Positions 45,275 through 53,810 of a stretch of 64,000 bases of DNA are shown here, piece after piece. This DNA is from a bacterium (GTDB taxonomy: Bacteria > Sysuimicrobiota > Sysuimicrobiia > Sysuimicrobiales > Segetimicrobiaceae): NCBI GenBank assembly GCA_035307765.1, contig DATGHU010000007.1, positions 92,117-156,116 on the forward strand, in the 5' to 3' direction. Within the stretch, counting starts at the first letter, position 1. Every line of letters begins with the position of its first letter. The notes beneath the pieces were generated by a model. That model did no database searches. It saw only the letters and a program-made list of their open reading frames with translations, and had not been told where the DNA came from. A program made the position numbers and the translations under genes.

Positions 45275-46140
45275 TGGCCGCGCGGGCCGCGACGTCCCGC
45301 GCCCCGGCCGCCGAGGGCCTCTTCCCCCGCCGGCTCCTGGGGGACGCCCTGGCCTACCTGGTCCTCGCCGCGGGGGGAGCGCTCGTCGTCTTCCCGTTCC
45401 TCTGGATGCTGGCGACATCGCTCAAAGGCCCGAGGGAGATCTTCGAGCTGCACTTCTGGCCCCAGGCGCCGACGCTGGACGGCTTCCGCCAGGTCCTCAC
45501 CGCCACGCAGTTCCCACGGTGGTTCCTCAACAGCACCGTGGTCGCGGCGATCACGACGGCGAGCGTGGCGTTCTTCGACTCCCTGACCGGCTACACGCTG
45601 GCCAAGCTGCGCTTCCCCGGCCGGAACCTGATCTTCGTCGTCATCCTCTGCACGTTGATGATCCCGACGGAGATGCTGGTCATCCCCTGGTATTCGCTGA
45701 GCGTGCGCCTGGGGTGGATCGACACCTTCTGGGGGATCATGTTCCCGGGACTGATGAGCGCGTTTGGGGTCTTCCTGATGCGCCAGTTCATGACGGCCCT
45801 CCCCGACGAGCTCCTCGATGCGGCGCGGATCGATGGGCTCTCGGAGTTCGGCCTGTTCACTCGCATCGCGCTGCCGCTGGTACGGCCGGCGCTCGCGGCG
45901 CTGTGCATCTTCACGTTCCTCGGCAACTGGAATGCCTTCATCTGGCCGCTGATCGTCATCCAGACCCCCGTGATGCGCACCCTCCCCGTGGGCATCGCCC
46001 TCTACAGCGGCGAAGCGGGGTCGGCGTGGCATCTGATCATGGCCGCGTCTTCGCTGGCCGTGCTGCCGGTCCTGGCGGTCTTCATCGTCTTGCAGCGGCA
46101 GATCATCGAGGGGGTCGTCCTGACCGGGCTTCGCAATTAA
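45274..46140 (+). CDS. Sugar-type ABC permease (MalG/UgpE family)
   Basis: 288 residues with six predicted helices; FPFLWMLATSLKGP at the start and the EAA loop DELLDAARIDGLSEFGLFTRIALPL. Partners the preceding permease to form the membrane pore. Start ATG 45274 is coupled to the previous stop. Followed after 48 bases by an amidohydrolase, likely the first enzyme on the imported compound. Confidence 0.95.
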   Translation: MAARAATSRAPAAEGLFPRRLLGDALAYLVLAAGGALVVFPFLWMLATSLKGPREIFELHFWPQAPTLDGFRQVLTATQFPRWFLNSTVVAAITTASVAFFDSLTGYTLAKLRFPGRNLIFVVILCTLMIPTEMLVIPWYSLSVRLGWIDTFWGIMFPGLMSAFGVFLMRQFMTALPDELLDAARIDGLSEFGLFTRIALPLVRPALAALCIFTFLGNWNAFIWPLIVIQTPVMRTLPVGIALYSGEAGSAWHLIMAASSLAVLPVLAVFIVLQRQIIEGVVLTGLRN

Positions 46141-46188
46141 TCGACCGCGCACGGCGCGCCGCCGAACGAAAGGAGATGGCCACATCCC

Positions 46189-47139
46189 ATGACCGACCGG
46201 ATCCCCATCCTCGACTTCCACGCGCACTTTCCCGTGCGGGGCGGATGGGACCCCGCGCGCGAGGCGTACGTGGCCAGGCACGGACAGGCGAAATGGGACC
46301 GGGTAATGGGGTGGCTGCGGGAGGACCAACGCGCCTGGCGCCGCGCCTGGGGATTTCCCGAGCCGGAGGCCCCGGGCACGGATGAGGAGATGGCCCGGCG
46401 ATGGGCGGAGGAGGTCGATCGCCACCGGCTCGTCCGGATCGCGTTCGTGACGGGGGGGGACAACGACCGGCTGGCCGCGATCGTCGCCCGGTATCCGGAC
46501 AAGTTCATGGGGTTCGCCCACCATGATCCCTTCCTCCCCGACGCGGCCGCCGAGCTCGAGCGGGCCGTCACCACCCTCGGCTTGCGCGGGTACAAGGTGA
46601 TCGCGCCGCTCGTCCACGGATCGATCGCCGACGAACGCCTCTGGCCGGTGTGGGAAACCGCGGAACGCCTGAACATTCCCGTCCTCATCCACTTCGGCCC
46701 GCTGCGCTACCAGGGGATCGTCGCCCACCCCAACATGAACCCGCTCGTCCTCCAGGACGTGGCGCGCGCCCATCCCGGGGTCCCTTTCGTGGTGCCGCAC
46801 TTCGGCTGCGGCTATCCCCGCGAACTCCTCCACCTCGCCTGGGTGTGCGGGAACGTCCACGTCGATACCTCCGGATCCAACGAATGGATGCGGTGGATGC
46901 CCTACCCCCTCACGTTGCGCGATCTGTTTCGGATGTTCCTCGACACCGTCGGCCCTCGCCGCATCCTGTTCGGCACCGACTCCAGTTGGTTCCCCCGCGG
47001 CTTCGCGGTCCGCTACCTGGAAGAACAACTGCGGGCCTGCTGGGAGCTGGGGTGCCCCGAGGGCGATGTGCGGGGAATCTTCGCGGGCAACGCGGCCCGG
47101 CTGCTCGGCATTCCTCTGCCCGGGGCGGGTGCCGGGTGA
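46189..47139 (+). CDS. Amidohydrolase 2 (ACMSD-like) family protein
   Basis: 316-residue metal-dependent TIM-barrel hydrolase or decarboxylase. N-terminal HxH (LDFHAHF), a barrel histidine in PVLIHFGP, another in VVPHFGCG, and the C-terminal aspartate in LFGTDSSW complete the metal site. The family includes aminocarboxymuconate-semialdehyde decarboxylase and 4-sulfomuconolactone hydrolase. AAAGGAGATGG sets the start. Confidence 0.88.
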   Translation: MTDRIPILDFHAHFPVRGGWDPAREAYVARHGQAKWDRVMGWLREDQRAWRRAWGFPEPEAPGTDEEMARRWAEEVDRHRLVRIAFVTGGDNDRLAAIVARYPDKFMGFAHHDPFLPDAAAELERAVTTLGLRGYKVIAPLVHGSIADERLWPVWETAERLNIPVLIHFGPLRYQGIVAHPNMNPLVLQDVARAHPGVPFVVPHFGCGYPRELLHLAWVCGNVHVDTSGSNEWMRWMPYPLTLRDLFRMFLDTVGPRRILFGTDSSWFPRGFAVRYLEEQLRACWELGCPEGDVRGIFAGNAARLLGIPLPGAGAG

Positions 47140-47169
47140 GGAATCGGGGCCACGCCGGGAGGTGAGCGG

Positions 47170-47841
47170 ATGACACCGGTGGAGTGGATCACGTTTGACT
47201 GCTACGGCACGCTGATCGACTGGGAAGGCGGCGTCGCCGATGCGCTCGCCCCGCTCCTTCCCCCTCCCGTAGACCGCGCCGGGCTGGCCTCGCGGTACAT
47301 CGCCGTAGAGGCCGCGGTGGAGCACGAATCCTACCGACCGTACCGCGACATCCTCGCGGTGGCCAGCGCCCGCCTGATGGCCGACCTCGGCCATCCGCTG
47401 CCGTCGGGCCTGGAGCGGATCCTGCCGGACTCCATCTCGTCGTGGCGGCCGTTCCCCGAGGTCTCCCAAGTCCTGCGAGCGCTCCGTGCGGGGGGAGCAC
47501 GTTTCGCCATCCTCTCCAACGTGGACCGCGATCTGCTCGCCGCCTCGGTCCTCCGTCTCGGGGTGGAACCCGACCTGATGGTCACGGCGGAGGACTGTCG
47601 GAGTTACAAACCGGCACGCGGCCACTGGGATCGCTTCTTGACGGCGAGCGGAGCCGCAGCGGCGCGCACGGTGCACGTCGGGGCGAGCCTGTTTCATGAC
47701 ATCGTCCCGGCGCGCGCGCTGGGATTTCGGACGGTGTTCATCAATCGACACAGAGAGCCCCTCGCCGAAGCCGCCCCTACCCGCGTCCTCCACGACCTCC
47801 GCCCCCTGCCCGATGTGATCCGCGCGCTGGCCGGTTCTTGA
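47170..47841 (+). CDS. HAD-superfamily hydrolase (haloacid dehalogenase type II-like)
   Basis: 223 residues. Motif I FDCYGTLIDWE with the nucleophilic Asp, motif II LSNVDRD, the lysine in SYKPARG, and motif IV with HVGASLFHDIVPARALG. Type II dehalogenase-like subfamily, cleaving C-halogen or C-phosphate bonds. GGAGGTGAGCGG precedes the ATG. The stop codon lies inside the -35 box of the following tRNA promoter. Confidence 0.9.
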   Translation: MTPVEWITFDCYGTLIDWEGGVADALAPLLPPPVDRAGLASRYIAVEAAVEHESYRPYRDILAVASARLMADLGHPLPSGLERILPDSISSWRPFPEVSQVLRALRAGGARFAILSNVDRDLLAASVLRLGVEPDLMVTAEDCRSYKPARGHWDRFLTASGAAAARTVHVGASLFHDIVPARALGFRTVFINRHREPLAEAAPTRVLHDLRPLPDVIRALAGS

Positions 47842-47865
47842 CACGATTTTGACGGCTCCAGTATG
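47836..47865 (+). promoter_or_regulatory. Promoter for tRNA-Leu
   Basis: TTGACA (47836-47841) and TATGCT (47860-47865) with an 18-base spacer, ending 29 bases before the tRNA. The perfect -35 overlaps the HAD hydrolase stop. Confidence 0.7.
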
Positions 47866-47894
47866 CTAAAGGAGCCGCGGGCGTGCACGACCGT

Positions 47895-47981
47895 GCCGAA
47901 GTGGCGGAATTGGCAGACGCGCTACGTTCAGGGCGTAGTGGGCGAGAGCCCGTGGGAGTTCGAGTCTCCCCTTCGGCACCA
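47895..47981 (+). tRNA. tRNA-Leu(CAG)
   Basis: Complete cloverleaf: acceptor stem GCCGAAG/CTTCGGC, anticodon stem CTACG/CGTAG around loop TTCAGGG with anticodon CAG (47929-47931), a long variable arm (GGGCGAGAGCCC) typical of class II tRNAs, T-arm with GTTCGAGTC, and an encoded CCA end (47979-47981). Confidence 0.97.
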
Positions 47982-48086
47982 TCCGATCTCCCGGCCGCGC
48001 CGCCGATCACCGGCGATCCGCGGCCGGGGCAGCCGGGAGGCCCGGACACGGCAACCACTCCCCCACCCCCCAACCTCGACCTGGCG

Positions 48087-48413
48087 GTGCTGGCGCATCT
48101 GCGCGGCTACCCCGAGGAACTCCGGCGGTTCAGCAATCTGCTCAAGCAGGTCCATCCGCACGGGCGGTCCGCCGTGGAGTACTTTCTTTCGCGCGAGGTC
48201 GCCGCGGACTCGTTTCTGGCCGCCCTCTGCCGGTTGGTGCAGGCCGGCGAAGATCTCGTCACGGTCGTGGAAGCGGCCGACCTGCTGGGCACACGCCCGG
48301 CCCGGGTGATGGAGCTGGCCGAGAGCCCGAGCTTTCCCCGCCCGCTCTGGGGAGAAGGCCGCCAGCGGGTGTGGCGGCGCGCGGACATCGCCGACCGACC
48401 GGCCTCGGGTTGA
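48087..48413 (+). CDS. Small helix-turn-helix protein (MerR/AlpA-like), hypothetical
   Basis: About 108 residues. The C-terminal half (VVEAADLLGTRPARVMELAES then FPRPLWGEGR, VWRRADI) has the layout of MerR/excisionase-type winged helices: helix, turn, recognition helix, and a 'FPRP...WRRADI' wing. The N-terminal half is helical. The frame is open back through the tRNA, so the start is a guess; GTG 48087 is the first in-frame start codon after the tRNA, and no ribosome site is evident. It may be co-transcribed with the tRNA. Function unknown. Confidence 0.5.
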   Translation: MLAHLRGYPEELRRFSNLLKQVHPHGRSAVEYFLSREVAADSFLAALCRLVQAGEDLVTVVEAADLLGTRPARVMELAESPSFPRPLWGEGRQRVWRRADIADRPASG

Positions 48414-48417
48414 GCAG

Positions 48418-48639
48418 ATGGCGCGGCTCGCCCTCTCCGTGCGGTGCGGCGCCTGCGGCTGCGAGTTCGACACCGGGATCCGCATCGACCGGCGCAATTT
48501 CGTCCGCGCCACCCTCGCCAGCAACTATCATAAATGTCCGGCGTGCGGGGCGCGCGGCACGTACCGCAAGGAGCAGTACATCACCCGTGAAGACCCGCCG
48601 CCGCGACCCGCCGCGCCGCTCCCGCCCGGCCAGGGATAA
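48418..48639 (+). CDS. Small zinc-ribbon protein, hypothetical
   Basis: 73 residues with two Cys pairs (CGACG, CPACG) at a distance suited to a zinc ribbon, and a proline-rich basic tail. It begins four bases after the HTH gene, suggesting coupled translation. No family is recognised; a nucleic-acid or protein-binding accessory role is possible. Confidence 0.6.
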   Translation: MARLALSVRCGACGCEFDTGIRIDRRNFVRATLASNYHKCPACGARGTYRKEQYITREDPPPRPAAPLPPGQG

Positions 48640-48715
48640 CGGGGCCCCGTGCGCCGCGAGTCGTCGCTCAGCGCCGCGTCGGCGCTGCGGGAAACCGCAC
48701 GCCACGGTGTTCGGC

Positions 48716-48745
48716 TTGCGCCTGTACGCGCTCGGGACGTATAAT
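48716..48745 (+). promoter_or_regulatory. Promoter for superoxide dismutase
   Basis: TTGCGC (48716-48721) and a perfect TATAAT (48740-48745) with 18-base spacing. The -10 lies 82 bases before the chosen start, giving a short untranslated leader. Confidence 0.7.
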
Positions 48746-48827
48746 GAATTCGTCGACCGCACACTCCGCATCCGCGACGTCCCACGCATTTCGACGCGAT
48801 TCCAACACTCCGAAAGGGGGAGACGGC

Positions 48828-49433
48828 ATGGCAAAGTACGAAGCGAAGAAGTTCCGCGCGTTTGAGATCGAGCTCGCCGGCATCAGCAAGAAGACGATGG
48901 AGGAGCACTACAAGCTCTATCAGGGGTACGTGGCCAAGTCCAACGAGATCCTCGACCGGCTGGCCAGCGGCGGGGTCGATCTCACCAAGGCGAACCCGAC
49001 CTATTCCGAGCTCCGCGAGCTCAAGGTGGAACTCTCCCGCGCGATCGGCGGCGTGAAGAACCACGAGGTCTACTTCGATCACCTCGGCGGCAAGGGCGGG
49101 CGGCCGGCGGGGAAACTCTTGGGCCTGATGGAAACGGCGTTCGGATCGTTCGACAAGTGGCAGGCGGACATGAAGGCCACCGGCACCGCGGCGCGGGGCT
49201 GGGTGTGGATGGCGTACGACTGGGATTCGGGAACGTTGCACAACTTCATTGGCGACGAACAGAACACGTACCCGATCTGGAACGCCACGCCCCTGGTGGC
49301 GCTGGATTGCTTTGAACACGCGTACTGGATGGACTACGGGACGGGCAAGGGCTCGTACATCGACGTGTTCTTTAAGCTCCTGGACTGGGATGCCGTCCAA
49401 AAGCGCGCCGACCACTTTGGCATTCTGAAGTAA
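48828..49433 (+). CDS. Fe/Mn superoxide dismutase, divergent subfamily
   Basis: 201 residues. Converts superoxide to oxygen and hydrogen peroxide. Metal ligands are recognisable: His in EEHYKLYQGYV, His in KNHEVYFDHLGG, Asp and His in LDCFEHAYWMDYG. The usual HYGKHHQTYV helix is shortened, and the second-sphere histidines of that helix are replaced by Leu/Tyr/Gln; GTAARGWVWMAYDWDSG is normal. GGGGGAGACGG precedes ATG 48828. Activity is likely but metal choice and gating residues may differ from classical enzymes. Confidence 0.85.
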   Translation: MAKYEAKKFRAFEIELAGISKKTMEEHYKLYQGYVAKSNEILDRLASGGVDLTKANPTYSELRELKVELSRAIGGVKNHEVYFDHLGGKGGRPAGKLLGLMETAFGSFDKWQADMKATGTAARGWVWMAYDWDSGTLHNFIGDEQNTYPIWNATPLVALDCFEHAYWMDYGTGKGSYIDVFFKLLDWDAVQKRADHFGILK

Positions 49434-49450
49434 CCTCGCCGAGATCGACC

Positions 49451-49480
49451 GGCACCCGGGCGCGCCGGCGCCCGGGTGCC
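49451..49480 (+). terminator. Strong hairpin after superoxide dismutase
   Basis: A 13-base-pair perfect inverted repeat with a four-base loop starts 18 bases after the stop codon (arms begin GGCACCCGGG and end CCCGGGTGCC). There is no T-run, so it may act as an mRNA-stabilising or Rho-assisted terminator. Confidence 0.6.
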
Positions 49481-49568
49481 CGCATCGTTCGCGCCATTTC
49501 CTGCACAACTCGGGTATATATCCCTCGGAAGCCACCACAGAACCGGAGGTTGGGGCGAGGTCCCGGTC

Positions 49569-49799
49569 ATGGCCATCCCGCTGACGCGTACCTGCTTGGA
49601 GTGTGAGGCCGAGATGGAGCTCATCACCGTCGACGACGGTGGGGAGGTCGTCATCTACGAATGCCCGGAGTGCGGCCACCAGGTCGAGCTACGCCTGGAA
49701 GACGAGGACGATGAGCCCGACGACGGGGTCGACGAGGCTCAGGACGCCGAAGAGGATCACGCCGTGCGGGAGCTGCTCGAACCTGAGGACGAGGGGTAG
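49569..49799 (+). CDS. Small acidic zinc-ribbon protein, hypothetical
   Basis: 76 residues: CxxC pairs (CLECEAE and CPECGHQ) forming a zinc ribbon, followed by a strongly acidic tail of Asp/Glu. The ATG at 49569 is chosen; an upstream in-frame start would add a non-conserved, overlapping segment. The last 43 bases overlap the end of the convergent amidohydrolase gene. Function unknown. Confidence 0.65.
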   Translation: MAIPLTRTCLECEAEMELITVDDGGEVVIYECPECGHQVELRLEDEDDEPDDGVDEAQDAEEDHAVRELLEPEDEG

Positions 49800-51382
49800 C
49801 ACACCACCCCATCCACGACCGTCATCTCGACGCGAACGTCGCACAACCTCTCCGACGGCACCGCGAACGGATCAGGCGAGAGCGCGACAAAATCCGCCAG
49901 CCGCCCGGGGGTGAGGATGCCTTTGATCGCCTCTTCGCCGGAGGCGAAGGCGGGGCCCACCGTGTAGGCCCGTACGGCGTCTCCCACTGACAGGCATTCT
50001 TCCGGATGCCACGGGGGGCGCTGGGGCTCCTCCCGGCGCTTTCGGGTAACCGCAGCGTACAGCCCGGCCAGGACGTCCAGGGTTTCGACCGGTGCGTCCG
50101 AGCCGAACGCCAGGCAGGCCCCCGATTCCCGCAGCGAGCGCCAGGCGTAGCCGTAGCGGCTGCGGCGGCCCCAGTAGCGGTCGGCGATGTCGCGGTCCTG
50201 CGTACAATGAATGGGCTGCATCGAGGCCACCACCCCCAGCGCGGCCAGGCGGGGGAGGTCTGCGGCGTGCAGGAGCTGCACGTGCTCGATCCGGTGACGG
50301 AGCCCCGCAGAGGCCGGCACCTCCGCCCCCGCCGCTTCGATCGCGTCGAGCGCCTCCCGGTTGGCCCGATCGCCGATCGCGTGCACGGCCGAGGCGATGC
50401 CGTGCTCGGCCGCCCGCCGGATGAGCTCGCACAGCTGCGCGCGGCTGCGCACGACGACGCCCGTGTTCGCCGGGTCGCCGTCGTAGGGTTCCAGCATGCT
50501 CGCCGTCTGCGATCCGAGCGCCCCATCGGCGAAGATCTTCACCCCCCCGATGCGCAACATCGGGTCGCCGAACCCGCTGCGGACCCCGAGGCGGATCGCC
50601 GCCTCCAGCCCTTCCTCCGGGATCATGATGCAGACCCGAATCCCGAGCGCCCCTCTCCCCCGCAGCCGCTGAAGCGCCGCCAGCACGTTCGCGCCTTCCA
50701 TGACGTGCACCCCGGCGATCCCGGCGCGGTGGGCGGCATCGGTGGCATCGCGAATCGCGGCCTCGATCGCCTCCGGGCCCGGCTGGCCGGCCAGGACCAC
50801 GACGGGATCCGCGGCCCGCTCCGCCAGCAGCCCGGTCGGCTCGCCGGTTCGCGGATCGCGCACGATCTTGCCGCCGGGCGGATCGGGGGTGTGCGGACCG
50901 ACGCCCGCGCGCTCCAGCGCGACGGAGTTCACCCATGTCGTGTGCCCGTCCTTGCTGTGGAGGACCGCGGGATGCTCCCCCGTGACGGGATCGAGATCTT
51001 CCCGGCGGGGAAACCGCCCCTCGGGCCAGAGGTTCTTGTCCCACCGGCCACCGCGGATCCACTCGCCGGGTCGAGCACGCCCGGCCGCGGCGGCGACCCG
51101 GGCGACGGCCTCGCGCAGGGAGCGGCAGTCGCGCAGGTTGACGGTGCGCATCGCCAGCCCGACCGCGGCGAGGTGGATGTGGCTGTCCGTGAACGCCGGC
51201 ACCACCGCCCACCCCTGGAGCCCGATGCGGGCGAAGCCCGGAAACGCCTCGCGTAGCGTTTCGCGGTCGCCCACGGCGACGATCCGCCCGCCCCGCACGG
51301 CCAGAGCCGTCGCGGCCGGGCAGGCCGGATCGAGGGTGTGGATCACCCCGCCTTCGAAGAGCACCCCCTGAGCCGGAGGCAT
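49757..51382 (-). CDS. Amidohydrolase family protein (YtcJ-like)
   Basis: 541-residue composite-domain amidohydrolase. HxH metal motif in FTDSHIHLA, barrel histidines in VHAIGDRANREAL and RIEHVQL, final Asp in AFGSDAPVET. YtcJ-like enzymes hydrolyse N-acyl or carbamoyl groups; exact substrate unknown. The C-terminus ends in a Ser-rich tail (SSSGSSSS) that lies over the convergent zinc-ribbon gene. It is 45 bases after lumazine synthase on the same strand, so may be the last gene of that operon. Confidence 0.88.
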   Translation of the reverse strand: MPPAQGVLFEGGVIHTLDPACPAATALAVRGGRIVAVGDRETLREAFPGFARIGLQGWAVVPAFTDSHIHLAAVGLAMRTVNLRDCRSLREAVARVAAAAGRARPGEWIRGGRWDKNLWPEGRFPRREDLDPVTGEHPAVLHSKDGHTTWVNSVALERAGVGPHTPDPPGGKIVRDPRTGEPTGLLAERAADPVVVLAGQPGPEAIEAAIRDATDAAHRAGIAGVHVMEGANVLAALQRLRGRGALGIRVCIMIPEEGLEAAIRLGVRSGFGDPMLRIGGVKIFADGALGSQTASMLEPYDGDPANTGVVVRSRAQLCELIRRAAEHGIASAVHAIGDRANREALDAIEAAGAEVPASAGLRHRIEHVQLLHAADLPRLAALGVVASMQPIHCTQDRDIADRYWGRRSRYGYAWRSLRESGACLAFGSDAPVETLDVLAGLYAAVTRKRREEPQRPPWHPEECLSVGDAVRAYTVGPAFASGEEAIKGILTPGRLADFVALSPDPFAVPSERLCDVRVEMTVVDGVVCYPSSSGSSSSRTA

Positions 51383-51427
51383 CCGCCCTCCCGTCTCAAA
51401 AGCGACCGCGCCGCTTCCGTTCCATCA

Positions 51428-51910
51428 TCATCCCTCGCGCGGCGTGCGAATCATCCGCAGGACGTTGGCGAGCTCCACCGCGGCCAGCGCCGCATCCTCG
51501 CCCTTGTTTCCGTGCGTGCCCCCGCTGCGGGCTTCGGCCTGTTCCAGCGTGTGCGTGGTGAGCACGCCGAACGCCACGGGGAGGCCGGTCTGCAGGGAGA
51601 CGTGCACCAGGCCGGTTGCCGCGCCGAGCGCCACGTACCGATCGTGCGTCGTCTCCCCCCGGATCACACAGCCCAGGCAGATCAGCGCATCGTACCGACC
51701 CGATCGGGCCAGCGCCTGGGCGATCACCGGAAGATCGTAGGTGCCGGGCGCCCACGCGACGTCCACGGCGTCTTCCGCTACGCCGGACCGGTGCAGCGCG
51801 GCAAGCGCACCGGTGAGCAACCGCCGAGTGATCCGGGCGTTGAAGCGGCTGACGGCGACACCGATCCGGAGCCCGGCGCCCGTCTGCCCTCCCTCCAGGG
51901 ATGCCCCCAC
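51428..51910 (-). CDS. ribH: 6,7-dimethyl-8-ribityllumazine synthase
   Basis: 160 residues. Condenses 5-amino-6-ribitylaminouracil with dihydroxybutanone phosphate to lumazine. Landmarks: VAVSRFNARITRRLL, WAPGTYDLPVIAQALA, CLGCVIRGETTHDRYV, and GVLTTHTLEQAEARSGG. GTG at 51910 is taken as start, five bases after the RibBA stop. Last riboflavin gene of the operon; controlled by the FMN riboswitch at its head. Confidence 0.93.
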   Translation of the reverse strand: MGASLEGGQTGAGLRIGVAVSRFNARITRRLLTGALAALHRSGVAEDAVDVAWAPGTYDLPVIAQALARSGRYDALICLGCVIRGETTHDRYVALGAATGLVHVSLQTGLPVAFGVLTTHTLEQAEARSGGTHGNKGEDAALAAVELANVLRMIRTPREG

Positions 51911-51915
51911 CGCGG

Positions 51916-53142
51916 CTACTCGAGGGTCAGGAGGTGGCCGAGTTTGTGCCGCTTCGTCGCCAGGTACCGGTAGTTCTCGGGGTTCGGCGGAACCTCGATC
52001 GGCACCCGGCTCACCACCTCGATCCCGAACCCCTCCAGCCCCACGCGCTTGGCGGGATTGTTGGTCAGAAGCCGGATGCGGCGCAGCCCGAGGTCGGTCA
52101 GGATCTGCGCCCCGACGCCGTAGTCGCGGGGATCGGGCGCGAACCCGAGGAGCACGTTCGCCTCCACGGTGTCCTTGCCCGTATCCTGCAGGGCGTAGGC
52201 CCGAATCTTGTTGGCGAGGCCGATCCCCCGCCCCTCCTGGCGAATATAGACGAGCACGCCCCGCCCCTCCTGGGCGATGACCTCGAGCGCCCGATGGAGC
52301 TGCTCCCCGCAGTCGCAGCGAAGCGACCCGAAGACCTCGCCGGTCAGACACTCCGAGTGCATGCGGACCAACACCGGATCCGCGCCCCCCAGGTCCCCCC
52401 GGGTCACGGCGAGGTGGGTCGCCCCGTCCAAGGTGTTTTGATAGACGACCGCGGTGAATTCACCGTAGGTCGTCGGCAAGCGAGTCCGCCCCTCGCAGAT
52501 CACAAATCGATCCCGCTCCAGCCGGTAGCGAATCAATTCGGCGACAGAGATGATCGGCAGGGCGTGGCGCGCCGCAAACGCCCGGAGTTCGGGAAGGCGC
52601 GCCATCGTCCCGTCGTCGCTCATGATCTCGCAGAGCACTCCCGCCGGGGAGAGGCCGGCGAGCGTGGCGAGGTCAACCGCGGCCTCGGTGTGTCCGGCCC
52701 GGCGCAGGACGCCGCCGGGAGTCGCGCGCAGCGGGAACACGTGGCCGGGCCGGCTGAGATCCTCGGGGCGGGTCGCGGGGTCGACGAGCGCCTGGATCGT
52801 CGCCGCGCGGTCGGGGGCGGAGATCCCGGTCGTGATCTTATGCTTCGCGCCGACCGAGATCGCGAACGCGGTCCCTTGGTGCGAGGTGTTCTGCGCCACC
52901 ATCTGCGGGAGGGCCAAGGCATCCAGCCGCTCGCCGGTCATCGGCACCGTGATCAGGCCGCGGGCCTGCTTCACCATGAAGTTGATCGCCTCGGGGCTGA
53001 TCTTCTCGGCGGCCACGACCAGGTCGCCTTCGTTCTCGCGGGCCTCGTCGTCGACCACGATAACGAACCCGCCGCTGCGGATCGCCTCCACGGCCTCCGC
53101 GATCGTGGCGAACCCCGCCGCCTGCTGTTCCCGTGTGCTCAT
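51916..53142 (-). CDS. ribBA: Bifunctional DHBP synthase / GTP cyclohydrolase II
   Basis: 408 residues. N-terminal domain (1 to about 205) makes dihydroxybutanone phosphate from ribulose 5-phosphate (VDDEARENEGDLV, and HTEAAVDLATLAG); the C-terminal domain opens GTP (HSECLTGEVFGSLRCDCG zinc site, IRQEGRGIGLANKIRAY). Both halves look complete and active-site residues are present. Coupled to riboflavin synthase by a four-base overlap. Confidence 0.96.
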   Translation of the reverse strand: MSTREQQAAGFATIAEAVEAIRSGGFVIVVDDEARENEGDLVVAAEKISPEAINFMVKQARGLITVPMTGERLDALALPQMVAQNTSHQGTAFAISVGAKHKITTGISAPDRAATIQALVDPATRPEDLSRPGHVFPLRATPGGVLRRAGHTEAAVDLATLAGLSPAGVLCEIMSDDGTMARLPELRAFAARHALPIISVAELIRYRLERDRFVICEGRTRLPTTYGEFTAVVYQNTLDGATHLAVTRGDLGGADPVLVRMHSECLTGEVFGSLRCDCGEQLHRALEVIAQEGRGVLVYIRQEGRGIGLANKIRAYALQDTGKDTVEANVLLGFAPDPRDYGVGAQILTDLGLRRIRLLTNNPAKRVGLEGFGIEVVSRVPIEVPPNPENYRYLATKRHKLGHLLTLE

Positions 53143-53810
53143 CGGCGCTCCCTCCGGGGCCTCGCCTCGGGCTCGGCCCGTCCGGCGGGCGTTCGGGTCG
53201 TCCCGTCGGCCGCCGGTGGCGGATACGAGGCAAGCAGTTGTTCCACATACTTCGCCAGGATATCCACCTCAAGATTCACGCGCCCGTCGGCTTTGAGCCG
53301 GCCGAGCGTCGTCACCGCGCAGGTGTGAGGGATCAGCGACACCGTGAACCGATCCCGCTGCCGCGCGACCACGGTGAGGCTGACCCCGTCGATGGCGATG
53401 GACCCTTTTTGGACGACGTATCGGGCGATGGGGCCCGGTGCCTCGACCTCGAGCCACCAAGCGTCCCCGCGACGATCCAGGCGCAGGACGCGGCCCACGC
53501 CGTCGACGTGTCCTTGCACGATGTGGCCGCCGAGACGTCCGCCCACCGCCACGGGACGCTCCAGGTTCACGAGATCTCCCGGTTGAACCTGGCCGAGCGT
53601 CGTCCGCGCGAGAGTCTCGCCCGTCACGTCGGCCTCAAAGGCGTCGTCGGCGATCCGGGTGACGGTGAGGCAGGTCCCGCTGACCGCAATGCTCTCCCCC
53701 ACCCGGATCCCGGCGAGCGCGCCCTCGACTTCCACACGCAGCCGGAGAGCGTCGCGGCCCGGCTGCGCCGTCCGCACCACCCCCGTCCCCTCTACGATCC
53801 CGGTGAACAT
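53139..53810 (-). CDS. ribE: Riboflavin synthase, alpha subunit type
   Basis: 223 residues with two lumazine-binding repeats (MFTGIVEGTGVV, and GGHIVQGHVDGVG). Dismutates two lumazines into riboflavin and the diaminouracil. ATG 53810 is chosen because the family nearly always starts MFTGIVE; it overlaps ribD by 19 bases. The C-terminal 25 residues after ASYPP form a basic, non-conserved extension. Confidence 0.95.
   Translation of the reverse strand: MFTGIVEGTGVVRTAQPGRDALRLRVEVEGALAGIRVGESIAVSGTCLTVTRIADDAFEADVTGETLARTTLGQVQPGDLVNLERPVAVGGRLGGHIVQGHVDGVGRVLRLDRRGDAWWLEVEAPGPIARYVVQKGSIAIDGVSLTVVARQRDRFTVSLIPHTCAVTTLGRLKADGRVNLEVDILAKYVEQLLASYPPPAADGTTRTPAGRAEPEARPRRERR

Noticed and set aside
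47883-48086. Coding sequence running through the tRNA-Leu
   Set aside because: The tRNA is complete with its own promoter, so the protein-coding reading of these bases is a by-product.
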